DNA of 36,399 bases. Origin: Actinopolymorpha alba DSM 45243 (lineage in GTDB: Bacteria > Actinomycetota > Actinomycetes > Propionibacteriales > Actinopolymorphaceae). Below the pieces are notes generated by a model. The model made no database searches. It had not been told where the DNA came from and saw only the letters and a list, made by a program, of their open reading frames with translations. A program made the translations under genes and the position numbers. Location: positions 1 through 36,399 of the forward strand of contig NZ_KB892798.1 of assembly GCF_000373925.1 (NCBI RefSeq). Reading direction: 5' to 3'. The number at the start of each line of letters is the position of its first letter. Position 1 is the stretch's first letter. Shown in pieces: positions 1 through 6,646 of the stretch.

Positions 1-214
1 AGGTGCCATCTGAGCGTTCGAACGACGTCTTCACCAGGGCGGCCAGTTCTCTGCGCCGCCGCGCCGTCCACGACTCCTCCCGGCCGAGCCAGTCGTAGAA
101 TCCTGAGGGCGAAACCCCCAGCCATTCACACATCTTCGCGATCGGGAATTTCTGCTTACCGTGCTCGTCCATGGTCGCCTTCTCCGCGTCGATGAACCCG
201 TATTTCGCGGTCAC
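1..214 (-). CDS. IS3-family transposase OrfB, N-terminal part (cut by window edge)
   Basis: Starting at a GTG that overlaps the orfA stop, the minus strand encodes VTAKYGFIDAEKATMDEHGK and then a segment (KMCEWLGVSPSGFYDWL) diagnostic of the HTH_21 region preceding the rve integrase domain of IS3 OrfB. About 71 codons are visible; the DDE catalytic core lies outside the window. The -1 overlap with orfA suggests the active transposase is a frameshift fusion. No interruption is seen in the visible part. Confidence 0.8.
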   Translation of the reverse strand, partial: MTAKYGFIDAEKATMDEHGKQKFPIAKMCEWLGVSPSGFYDWLGREESWTARRRRELAALVKTSFERSDGT

Positions 215-501
215 CGATACTCCTGGGCAAAGAAGGCCGCGGCTTTTCCCAAGAACTCGTTCTTCAGCCGCAGTTCACGGACCTCCTTTTCCAATTCCCG
301 AAGCCGGGCCCGCTCGCTCACCGACAACGGCGGCTCCTCGCCGGCGTGGTCCTTCCGGTAGGCGTTCACCCAGTTCCTGAGCGTCTGCTCATTCACACCG
401 ATCTCGCGAGCTACCTCCGCCACCTTCCGCGACTGATCGATCACAGCCTTCGCAGCTTCTTCCTTAAACTCAGGAGAAAACGACCGCCGAGCCTTCGACA
501 T
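211..501 (-). CDS. IS3-family transposase OrfA (HTH protein)
   Basis: A 96-residue protein with the usual OrfA organisation: a basic N-terminus (MSKARRSFSPEFKEEA), a helix-turn-helix at about residues 20-50 (VAREIGVNEQTLRNWVNAY) and a C-terminal leucine-zipper-like stretch at about 65-90 (RLRELEKEVRELRLKNEFL). It binds the element ends and, after -1 frameshifting, supplies the N-terminus of the OrfAB transposase. The ATG at 501 is preferred over one ten codons upstream, because the family begins close to the basic segment and the upstream codons lie in the likely terminal repeat. The stop overlaps the GTG of orfB, in the -1 frame. Confidence 0.85.
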   Translation of the reverse strand: MSKARRSFSPEFKEEAAKAVIDQSRKVAEVAREIGVNEQTLRNWVNAYRKDHAGEEPPLSVSERARLRELEKEVRELRLKNEFLGKAAAFFAQEYR

Positions 502-530
502 CCAGACACCCTTCCCATCTATTCCGGACA

Positions 531-1172
531 TACCCTAGTGGGGGCGCAATCCGGAAAGAACGGGGCATGTCACAGGTGATCTCAGAGAAGGTCGGCGGCA
601 GCGCGGAGGTTACGAAGTCCTACCAGTACAGCCCGTGGGGACAACGACTGTCCCAGGTCACCCACAAGACCGGTGCCGCGGACGAGGACGCCTACTACGG
701 CTACAATCCGCACGCCGACGTCGAAACGTTGACCGACAGTTCGGGTGACACGAAATCCACCTACGGGTACACCGCGTACGGCAACAACGACGACGCCCAG
801 TTCACCGGCATCGACAAACCCGACACCCAGAACCCGGGCAAGGAGCCGTACAACGCCTACCGCTACGCCGGCAAACGCTGGGACGCGTCGTCTGAGTCGT
901 ATGACATGGGGTTCCGTGACTACAGCCCTGGACTGAACCGGTTCCTCACCCGCGACCTCTACGCAGGCGCCCTCGCCGACATGAACCTGGCCACCGACCC
1001 CTTCACCGCCAACCGCTACGCCTTCACCGCCGGCAACCCCATCACCCGCATCGAACTCGACGGCCACTACGCCGTCGAAGAAGATGGCACCCACTTGGCT
1101 CCGACGGCAAGTCAATGGGCCGCGCAACCAGACGCGCAGCACCGCCTGTCCCTCAGTGGCAGAGAGACCTAG
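531..1172 (+). pseudogene. Rhs core 3' fragment, truncated upstream next to an IS3 element
   Basis: This frame encodes the last part of an Rhs/YD-repeat protein: YGYNPHADVETLTD, then the conserved core end with KRWDASSESYDMGFRDYSPG, LNRFLTRDLY and NRYAFTAGNPITRIELDGHY. In intact proteins this core closes the shell that encloses the C-terminal toxin and is preceded by more than a thousand residues of signal peptide and YD repeats, all missing here because the sequence meets the IS3 end at about 530. The frame then runs into non-Rhs sequence (PTASQWAAQPDAQ) and stops at 1172, whereas the toxin tail continues in another frame from about 1090. The gene is therefore broken at both ends: an IS junction at 5' and a one-base shift at the core/toxin boundary. 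Confidence 0.8.
716..1070 (+). repeat. Rhs core duplication, copy 1
   Basis: Colinear with 2896-3250 at a constant offset of 2180 bases without indels; about 24 mismatches counted by eye (roughly 93% identity). It covers the segment from VETLTD to the DGHY motif of the Rhs core. Homology ends right after the conserved core motif, where the toxin-specific tails diverge. Confidence 0.9.
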
Positions 1173-1780
1173 ACAGTGCGGTTGCAGAGGTTAAGCGTGT
1201 CACCGGCAATGCGATTGAGCTCGGGACCGGCGTTTACAACAGCTTCGACGAGTTGAGCTACGACATTCTGATATGTCAGATGACCCTTCGCGATTGCGCC
1301 GCGGGCGTAGTAGACACAGCGAAAGCCGTAGCCAAGGATTCAATGCTGCTTGTCGACTCGATACGCGCGCAGGCCAACGAGGCATTGGACGGGCTTGAAG
1401 CCGGAAATCTTGAACCGACCGGGAGGTTCCTGGCCGGCATGTTGGGGGGGAAGGGGCTCGGAAGGGCCCGAGGCATCCTGGCTGGCGTCCCCAAAATTCA
1501 TCCGGGGAAGCAGGGGAAGCACATCGTCGGAGACAAAAACTTCAAGCCTGGCCGAAGTGAGCTGACAGCGGATCCTAATGTTCTTGCCCAGAGGGCAGGT
1601 ACTGGCGACCCGGTTGGTTCGAAACCTCGCGGTGAACCAGGATTCAAGGAGCGTGTTAACTACGGAACAGAAATAGGGACGTGGGTCAATGGGACTAGGC
1701 GCCTGCCTACGACCGTTGGTATGATTATCTACGACGCGAAGGGTATGATCCATATTGTTCCAGCGAGGCCAGTTCAATGA
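1115..1780 (+). CDS. Polymorphic toxin C-terminal domain, Ntox50-like (putative RNase)
   Basis: A 221-residue frame that would be the toxic tip of the Rhs protein upstream. The last 90 residues carry the Ntox50 (polymorphic toxin type 50) pattern: KQGKHIVGDKNF, SELTADPNVLAQRAGTG, GFKERVNYG, IGTWVNGTRRLPTT and HIVPARP at the C-terminus. Members of that family belong to the BECR (barnase/EndoU/colicin/RelE) clan of proposed ribonucleases; activity here is inferred. The preceding part is a helical linker. The frame differs from the Rhs core by one base; reading upstream in this frame gives LGSDGKSMGR, so the ATG at 1115 is probably internal to the original fusion. The DNA is visibly more A/T-rich than the flanks, consistent with module transfer. 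The stop overlaps the downstream immunity gene by ATGA. Confidence 0.75.
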   Translation: MGRATRRAAPPVPQWQRDLDSAVAEVKRVTGNAIELGTGVYNSFDELSYDILICQMTLRDCAAGVVDTAKAVAKDSMLLVDSIRAQANEALDGLEAGNLEPTGRFLAGMLGGKGLGRARGILAGVPKIHPGKQGKHIVGDKNFKPGRSELTADPNVLAQRAGTGDPVGSKPRGEPGFKERVNYGTEIGTWVNGTRRLPTTVGMIIYDAKGMIHIVPARPVQ

Positions 1781-2082
1781 GTGATGAAACAAGTTTCCGA
1801 ACCGAGGTCTTGCTCTCCCTGCAGCGTGCGCTGTGGGGGATGATCACGCCAGATATTCGTGCCATTTCCGTTGGCTGGAAAGACGGCATCATTCGAGTCA
1901 GGTTCATTTATGATCACCAAGTAACTGAAAATGACTTGGAGATCGTGAGCGAGGTCGAGGGGGAAGTTCTCGCTGATTTCGAACCTCATGTTGCCGCCGA
2001 CTTCAGTGCGGAGTTCTCCTCCGAAGAGATGGCTTCATTGCGGAACGACGGATGGTGGGCCTATGTGCGTCGAGAACTATAG
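1777..2082 (+). CDS. Immunity protein for the Ntox50-like toxin
   Basis: A 101-residue acidic protein whose ATG overlaps the toxin stop (ATGA), the usual position and coupling of an immunity gene. It resembles small alpha/beta proteins with the pattern ALWG.ITP.IRAISVGW, RVRFIYD, VTENDLE and a following acidic helix. I recognise the family by pattern but cannot name it. The same pattern recurs in the protein at 3985-4311, which guards a different toxin. It has no signal peptide or membrane segment, so a cytoplasmic inhibitor binding the toxin is expected. Its lower G+C matches the toxin gene. Confidence 0.75.
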   Translation: MSDETSFRTEVLLSLQRALWGMITPDIRAISVGWKDGIIRVRFIYDHQVTENDLEIVSEVEGEVLADFEPHVAADFSAEFSSEEMASLRNDGWWAYVRREL

Positions 2083-2654
2083 TCGGTGTTCTAGGCGGGA
2101 GTGACCGGCCGTTGGGCGCGTGTGGTTGCAGGCCGGGTCTCGCTCACGGTTATTCGTGGGTTTGCCGGGCATGAACGGGTGCGCACGGCTCTGTAGGTAG
2201 GTTCGTTGTCCAGGGATCGGCCACCCTGAGCGGTGTGTCAGGCATTCGTGCCGTCCTTGTCGGTGATCCAAGTCTCGGACTTCGCTACCGCGTTAAGATG
2301 CCTTTCCTACCCTATGGCCTCACATGAAGCGCTCCGGCTGCTCCTGCAGGTGTTGCCTGGTCACCGACTGGCCGGAAGAGTATGCGAATCCCTGGACAGC
2401 AATCGGAGGCTTTGCCCGTTCGGAGCCAGATCGCGCGCACTCTCCGTCACGATTTCGAGCAGGTCCTAGCAAGCGCCAGGGTGGATCTCAGATTTACATC
2501 GAGTAATCCTCGATGATCTCGGTTCTGGCTACTTTCCGTAGAGGGATGACTGGACTTACCGAGCCTGACCAAAAGAGGTTTTCGTTCGAATTGAGCAGCA
2601 TTTGGGGTAGTGACATAGCCGGACTAACCTGCTCATGTCGAAAGGTACGCTTGC
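2083..2654 (+). other. Non-coding or degenerate spacer between toxin modules
   Basis: No convincing gene is visible in these 570 bases. Short open frames exist on both strands, but none has a recognisable motif, a Shine-Dalgarno sequence or codon bias like the neighbours. The left part (about 2090-2280) has the appearance of insertion-sequence flank or remnant, which I cannot assign. Rhs homology resumes at about 2655. The stretch is the likely scar of the recombination that placed the second Rhs tail behind the first immunity gene. Confidence 0.4.
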
Positions 2655-2737
2655 CGGCCCCACAGGATCCTTCGCAGGCGAGTACGACTAACCGAACTCG
2701 GTCAGCAGAAGTCTCGCGGCTGGTATCACCGCGGCGG

Positions 2738-3988
2738 ATGCCGTGGACCTACTACCCCGACGGGAAGCTGAAGTCCCGTAGCGATGACGGTGTGCCGTTC
2801 GGCGCCCAGGTTGCACTGGTCGACAACTCCGACGCCCAGAACACGTCGAAGACTGGCACGTGGACGAGGACGCCTTCTACGGCTACAACCCGCACCGACG
2901 TCGAAACGTTGACCGACGGTTCGGGTGACACGAAATCCACCTACGGCTACACCGCATACGGCAACAACGACGACGCCCAGTTCACCGGCATCGACAAACC
3001 CGACACCCAGGATCCGGGGAAGGAGCCGTACAACGCCTACCGCTACACCGGCAAACGCTGGGACGCTGCGTCGGCGTCGTATGACATGGGGTTCCGTGAC
3101 TACAGCCCCGGCCTGAACCGGTTCCTCACCCGCGACCTCTACAACGGGGCACTCGCCGACATGAACCTGGCCACCGACCCCTTCACCGCCAACCGCTACG
3201 CCTTCACCGCCGGCAACCCCATCACCAGGGTTGAGATCGACGGCCACTACGCGGTGGAGGAGGGTCGCGGGTACACAAGAGACCCCTACATCATGCGGGC
3301 CTACGAGGCTGAGCAGAAGGCGAAAGAGAAGGCCAAGAGCCGCAAGGGCGGCGGCGGCATCCGCAGAATTGTGGCGAAAGGGTTGGCGTGGTCTTTGATA
3401 CGTAGTACTAGATCGGCTCTGGATATCAAGACGGCTCTGTACGAGTGGCAGGCTGGAGCGAGCTATTCCTATACCTCGTCGATGCAAATCCTCAAGGGTG
3501 AAGAGTTCGTCGAAGAGCAGTTGAGGCTTGCGGAAAAACGAGAAGAGGAAGAAGGAATCCGCCGCCACTCCGACTGGTACAAGCTCGGCCTATTCACCGG
3601 CATACCAATGCCCGGAGTAGGCGGGATCAGTGGTGCAAAGGGAGTGCCGCCGCGGACCGGCGCGGGCGTCACGATCAACCGCATGGCGGTGAACACGTCG
3701 ATCAGCGTCCAGCGGCAGGGGCGACACGTCTTGGGTGCTCGCGAGTACAAGGGCGGCAGCTACTTCAACTCGGCCGATGATGCGCAGCGCGTCCTCGACG
3801 ACTTCCATAGCGGTGCCGCTGATATCCTGGGAGTCAAGGGTAACGACATCGTCGTGCGAACGACCAACGTCACGGGGTTCAACGTCAACCCTGGCGCCGG
3901 TTATCCGAACCAAGCCACGAACGTGTTCTTCATCAAGGGCACCTCGAAGCCGAGCGTGGTCCCCTACAACCCCATGTGGACGCCATGA
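2738..3988 (+). CDS. Second Rhs core tail with C-terminal polymorphic toxin (degenerate 5' end)
   Basis: The frame from ATG 2738 encodes an Rhs segment (TYYPDGKLKSRSDDGVPFG, VALVDNSDAQ), a deletion scar, the conserved core end (YDMGFRDYSPGLNRF, NPITRVEIDGHY) and a unique tail of about 245 residues. The tail ends in a probable toxin domain: RQGRHVLGAREYKGGSYF, DAQRVLDDFHSGAADILG, VVRTTNVTGFNVNPGAGY, TNVFFIKGT and VVPYNP. The beginning and end recall the GKH...G and VP..P pattern of the Ntox50-like domain at 1115-1780, so a BECR-type nuclease is possible but unproven. Upstream, Rhs residues continue in other frames from about 2655 (TGSFAGEYD, then LAAGITAADAVD), showing at least two or three frameshifts; the true gene start is missing. 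This is an orphan Rhs tail, perhaps expressed only after recombination with a full-length gene. Confidence 0.7.
   Translation: MPWTYYPDGKLKSRSDDGVPFGAQVALVDNSDAQNTSKTGTWTRTPSTATTRTDVETLTDGSGDTKSTYGYTAYGNNDDAQFTGIDKPDTQDPGKEPYNAYRYTGKRWDAASASYDMGFRDYSPGLNRFLTRDLYNGALADMNLATDPFTANRYAFTAGNPITRVEIDGHYAVEEGRGYTRDPYIMRAYEAEQKAKEKAKSRKGGGGIRRIVAKGLAWSLIRSTRSALDIKTALYEWQAGASYSYTSSMQILKGEEFVEEQLRLAEKREEEEGIRRHSDWYKLGLFTGIPMPGVGGISGAKGVPPRTGAGVTINRMAVNTSISVQRQGRHVLGAREYKGGSYFNSADDAQRVLDDFHSGAADILGVKGNDIVVRTTNVTGFNVNPGAGYPNQATNVFFIKGTSKPSVVPYNPMWTP
2896..3250 (+). repeat. Rhs core duplication, copy 2
   Basis: Second copy of the direct repeat at 716-1070. The mismatches are spread along its length and mostly leave the protein motif intact, so this is an older duplication or an acquired orphan module rather than a recent copy. 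Long direct repeats of this kind allow recombination that swaps toxin tails. Confidence 0.9.
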
Positions 3989-4311
3989 GCCTGCCGACTC
4001 CCGAGGATCCGAGACGCGCGCCCGTCTGGGAGAACTACATCGTGGCCCAGGCGGTGCAGGCCTCTCTTGGCCTGATTCCACAGCATGCTCTGGCCGTGGG
4101 CGTCGAGGTCGCGGGGAAGGATGTGCGGCTTCGGTTCCAGCTGTCTGAGGTGACCGAAGACGATGTGACGGACATGGACGACATCGTCAGCGAGTTGGAG
4201 GCCTTGGTCGGTAGCGACGTTCATGTCGAGCAGACTCACGAGGTCAGGGACGAGCGCGCGATTTCGCCTTCCAAGGGGGGGGTGCGCTGGATCTTCCTCG
4301 CGCGCGTTTGA
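3985..4311 (+). CDS. Immunity protein for the second Rhs toxin, same family as 1777-2082
   Basis: A 108-residue acidic protein whose ATG overlaps the toxin stop (ATGA); an in-frame ATG three codons upstream is less likely. It aligns over its middle with the immunity protein at 1777-2082: a helix ending LGLIPQHALAVGVEV, then DVRLRFQLSEVTEDDVTDMD, matching GMITP.IRAISVGW and RVRFIYD..VTENDLE. It has no membrane segment. The shared family, with different toxins in front, suggests the two toxin/immunity pairs diverged from one ancestor. An ATP- or metal-binding motif is not evident. Confidence 0.75.
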   Translation: MSLPTPEDPRRAPVWENYIVAQAVQASLGLIPQHALAVGVEVAGKDVRLRFQLSEVTEDDVTDMDDIVSELEALVGSDVHVEQTHEVRDERAISPSKGGVRWIFLARV

Positions 4312-4539
4312 TCGTCAGCGGCTGCGGGCGAGCCGCCGGGCTTGGTGGCGCAGGGGTGCCGAGTCGATGAGGTTGATGACGGTGGCATTCTCGTTCTCGT
4401 CGAGCTGGACAAGTGCCTTGAGGTGTGGGGACGACGTGTCTCGTCCTGGGCCTCGTTCGTCAGGGTCGAAGAGGAGCGTCGGTCCTGACGGAGAGCGCGA
4501 CCGCCAGTGCGCGGCGGAGCGTGAGCCAAACCATCCCGA

Positions 4540-4861
4540 AGTATCATTGCAAGGTACGGCATCAAAGCTGGTGCCGCAAAGAGTGCGCCTGAGGCGAACG
4601 CGACGGTGCGCGACCTGCTCAAGATTGAGCCGGGCAACGCAAGAGAGGCCGTTGGTGCGGCGGCAAGTCGCACGGAACCAGGAGTTGCTCGACTCCGTGT
4701 TCACTCCGTGGGATGGTCATCACATGGCGACCTATCCAGACGGCAAGACCCTGGCCCAGGGTAACCATCGCCGATTCGAGCTGCTTGATCGAGCCGCGGA
4801 CCCCACGTCGTGGATTCAGTGGGACACGCCGATCTTCATCCGAGGCTGGGGGCAGCAGTGA
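4540..4861 (+). pseudogene. Third toxin tail (HH/GNHR signature), frameshifted and without a core
   Basis: The end of a polymorphic toxin is recognisable in the frame ending at 4861: NQELLDSVFTPWDGHHMA, TYPDGKTLAQGNHRRFELL, DRAADPTSWIQWDTPIFI. Its likely N-terminal part (GIKAGAAKSAPEANATVRDL) lies in a different frame at about 4558-4640, so one or more indels separate them. The HH and GNHR signatures resemble actinobacterial Rhs-associated C-terminal domains with a histidine-rich, possibly ParB/nuclease-like core, but I cannot name the family. There is no Rhs core in front. The stop overlaps the next gene by GTGA, which marks the downstream gene as its immunity partner. Bases 4312-4539 hold no recognisable gene. 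Confidence 0.6.
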
Positions 4862-5274
4862 ATTTCCCTCCGCCACGGCGTCTTCGCTGGCCGACCGTCA
4901 CGCACAACGGCCCTCCCGTCCCTGGCGAAGTCAAGCTCCTCACGGTTTACGAACTTGCACAACTGACCTCAGCTGCGGCGGACTCCGGGTGGAGCGCCCA
5001 GGGGCGACCGGAGTGGTTGACCAACAACGCCGAGGGGTTGGACCGGATCTACATGACCGCGTTCGGCATGGAGGCCGAAGGGGCCTTTCGCTGCATAATT
5101 ACCCCCGTCCGCCGAAATGGTTTCGCGGGTGTCTTCACCCTCGACGTTTCGGTCGATGTGTTCAGGCGCCTGACAACCATTTCGGTGCAACAGTCGGTCG
5201 AACTGCTCCATTGGTTCCTTGCCAGTCCTCCCGTCATCCCCCTGGACCCCCACCAGCAGGAGCGAGCGAGATGA
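4858..5274 (+). CDS. Putative immunity protein for the third toxin
   Basis: A 138-residue soluble protein beginning at GTG 4858, which overlaps the toxin stop codon (GTGA), the same 4-bp arrangement as the two immunity genes to its left. An upstream in-frame ATG at 4810 would start inside the toxin and is unlikely. Visible features are a proline-rich N-terminus, a helical segment with a tryptophan pair (SGWSAQGRPEWL), a central beta-rich part (AFRCIITPVRRNGFAGVFTL) and a C-terminal helix (VQQSVELLHWFLA). I do not recognise the family. The frame is intact although the toxin is broken, as expected if an immunity gene remains useful as an orphan. Confidence 0.65.
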   Translation: MNFPPPRRLRWPTVTHNGPPVPGEVKLLTVYELAQLTSAAADSGWSAQGRPEWLTNNAEGLDRIYMTAFGMEAEGAFRCIITPVRRNGFAGVFTLDVSVDVFRRLTTISVQQSVELLHWFLASPPVIPLDPHQQERAR

Positions 5275-5916
5275 CGTCGCGCGCCCCCCTGGGGGCGGCA
5301 ATGATTCGCTCCTGTTTCGCGTGGTGATCGTCATCGGCACGGCCATCGTGGCTCTGCTGGGACCGGCCGGGACGGCGTCGGCAGCCGGCCCGGCGGCATA
5401 CGGAATCGCGTCCGCCGGCTCGGGGTCGGTGGCTGAAACTCGCGTCCGGGCCTTCGAGGTCGCCGCGGCCGAGAGCGTCGGGCCCACCAGTGGCGTTTCC
5501 GCAGGTCAGCGGTTGGGCAACGGCCCTTCGGGCGCTCAGATCGCGTCCGCTGCCGGTGTTGCCGCAAAGACAGCAGGCGGCGCTATACCGAAGCCGACGG
5601 CCGGTATGAAGATCTATCGGGTCTACGGCGGAGACTCGACGGCAGGAGGTGCGTCCTGGTACGCCGGTCGGATCCGCGAAGTGCGACCAATTACCGAAAC
5701 GTTGCCGGCTTGCCCCTCGGGAGGCGCGAGCGGGGCTACCAACACCGGCCAATTGGAGCGCCGTCAACTTAAGTTGACATAACGATCATTATCGGCACCC
5801 AAGGAACGGGAGCTGCACTAGATGCAGGGACACTCCCGCGCCGAGACGTCGCGGGACATGCGCTGCCGACCATCGAACCATTTGTGCAGGTCGGAGTATC
5901 GCAGGCGCGTGAGTGA
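5271..5916 (+). pseudogene. Fourth toxin module: signal peptide joined to a multiply frameshifted toxin tail
   Basis: An ATG at 5271 overlaps the preceding stop (ATGA) and starts MTSRAPLGAAMIRSCF, which stops at 5327; one frame over, the sequence continues as VVIVIGTAIVALLGPAGTASA, together a plausible secretion signal split by a frameshift. The same frame runs to KIYRVYGGDSTAGGASW at about 5608-5655, a motif I associate with actinobacterial polymorphic toxin tails. The expected continuation is spread over three frames: TPV, then DPRSATNYRNVAGLP, then SGGASGATNTG. A further in-family-looking piece (ITIIGTQGTGAALDAGTLP, ALPTIEPFVQVGVSQARE) ends with a stop at 5914-5916. At least four indels make this non-functional. 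It may be a small secreted toxin or an Rhs gene whose whole core was deleted. Confidence 0.55.
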
Positions 5917-5925
5917 ATCGTCAAC

Positions 5926-6060
5926 GTGGGAACCCTTGGCGGCCCGACATCAACCGAGCGGCGAGATACCTGGTGGTCAGCGTGGGAAGCGCTCGGGTCA
6001 CCTGACCTGCACGTGCGCGAGTCCGGCATGTCCGAGGGGCCTGCTCGGAGGCAAGTAGGC
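5926..6060 (+). pseudogene. Possible immunity gene remnant
   Basis: A GTG at 5926, nine bases after the fourth toxin stop, starts a frame (MGTLGGPTSTERRDTWWSAW, EALGSPDLHVRESG) in the place where an immunity gene is expected. From about 6060 the frame runs antisense to the truncated XRE gene, so the original 3' end is lost. Position is the only real support. Confidence 0.25.
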
Positions 6061-6207
6061 ACATTTGCCAGCAGGGGCGACCTTGTTGTATTCGTAGCGG
6101 GAGACCTGGCGGGCGTCGGAGTCGATCTTGGTGGCGAGCTCGGCCCGGGACCAGCCGGCTTCGGTGCGCAGCGCCTTGAGACGGTCGCCGTGGAAGGGGC
6201 TGGGCAT
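5998..6207 (-). pseudogene. XRE-family helix-turn-helix regulator, C-terminally truncated
   Basis: From ATG 6207, with a strong Shine-Dalgarno (GGAGG) eight bases upstream, the product is a Cro/C1-type HTH: FHGDRLKALRTEAGWSRAEL, ATKIDSDARQVSRYE. The expected fourth and fifth helices and any C-terminal domain are missing: homology stops near residue 46 (about position 6069) and the frame ends in unrelated residues at 5998, antisense to the previous module. The start region, ribosome binding site and an upstream palindrome (6296-6318) are intact, so only the 3' end was lost by rearrangement. A DNA-binding fragment might still be made. Confidence 0.6.
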
Positions 6208-6295
6208 CAGGTGTCCTCCGCTCGGTGGTGACGATGCCCATTCTGCAGCGTCGAAGACAGTCGTGCTTGCCTCCGGCGCCTGCCCGATATGCGAC

Positions 6296-6318
6296 GATAT
6301 GCCATTACATGGCATATC
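6296..6318. promoter_or_regulatory. Palindromic operator upstream of the XRE gene
   Basis: Perfect 9-bp inverted repeat GATATGCCA / TGGCATATC with a 5-bp spacer (TTACA). A further GATATGC lies 10 bp upstream (6286-6292), in phase with the left arm, one helical turn apart. It lies 88 bases before the XRE start codon. An autoregulatory operator is the obvious inference. Confidence 0.5.
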
Positions 6319-6569
6319 TTGACGGACCGGCCTGGGGCTCTGGGGTGGTCGTGACGATCAGGTCATCGATGGCCTCGGTGGGAAGTCCGCTCGCCGCCCC
6401 TGTACACCGCTTCCAAGGTCGCCGACGAGCAGATGACCAGGATCTGGGCCCGCGGAGTTCGGGTCCGGATGGCGTCGGGTCAACGCCGTCCCCCGTGTCA
6501 CCGTGACTCGCGGAAACGAGAAGGACCTCCTGGTTATCGAACGAATCACCGCTATGGCTCCGCCCGGGG

Positions 6570-6646
6570 AAACGTGGACGGCCGAAGGCTGAGTTGGTGT
6601 TGACTGATGAGGAGCGGGCGGCGTTGCAGGGGTGGGTTCGTCGCCG
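6570..6646 (+). mobile_element. IS630-family transposase N-terminal remnant
   Basis: The plus strand encodes KRGRPKAELVLTDEERAALQ followed by GWVRR, the typical beginning of actinobacterial IS630 transposases (HTH start). Only about 26 codons remain before the sequence switches, within a few bases of 6647, to an IS66-type fragment on the other strand. No upstream terminal repeat is recognised. Confidence 0.55.

Larger units (their letters stand above)
1..530 (-). mobile_element. IS3-family insertion sequence, left part only
   Basis: Two overlapping leftward reading frames have the classic IS3 OrfA/OrfB layout. The element is cut by the window edge inside orfB, so the far end is not visible. 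The likely orfA-proximal terminus is TGTCCGGAAT read on the minus strand (plus 521-530), just upstream of orfA; the 3' part of an Rhs gene begins immediately beyond it. The boundary is inferred from the change in coding content, because the matching terminal repeat and target duplication lie outside the window. Confidence 0.75.

Noticed and set aside
2324-2506. 60-codon frame MKRSGCSCRCC... between the toxin modules
   Set aside because: No ribosome binding site, odd composition, no homology I recognise; treated as spacer.
4315-4500. Minus-strand frame ending LDENENATVINLIDSAPL...
   Set aside because: Looks protein-like over about 40 residues, but has no start signal, no recognisable family and lies between decayed modules; not enough to call a gene.
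6319-6569. Plus-strand and minus-strand frames between the palindrome and the IS630 fragment
   Set aside because: Short segments look faintly coding on either strand, but none shows a motif or start signal; probably rearranged remnants.
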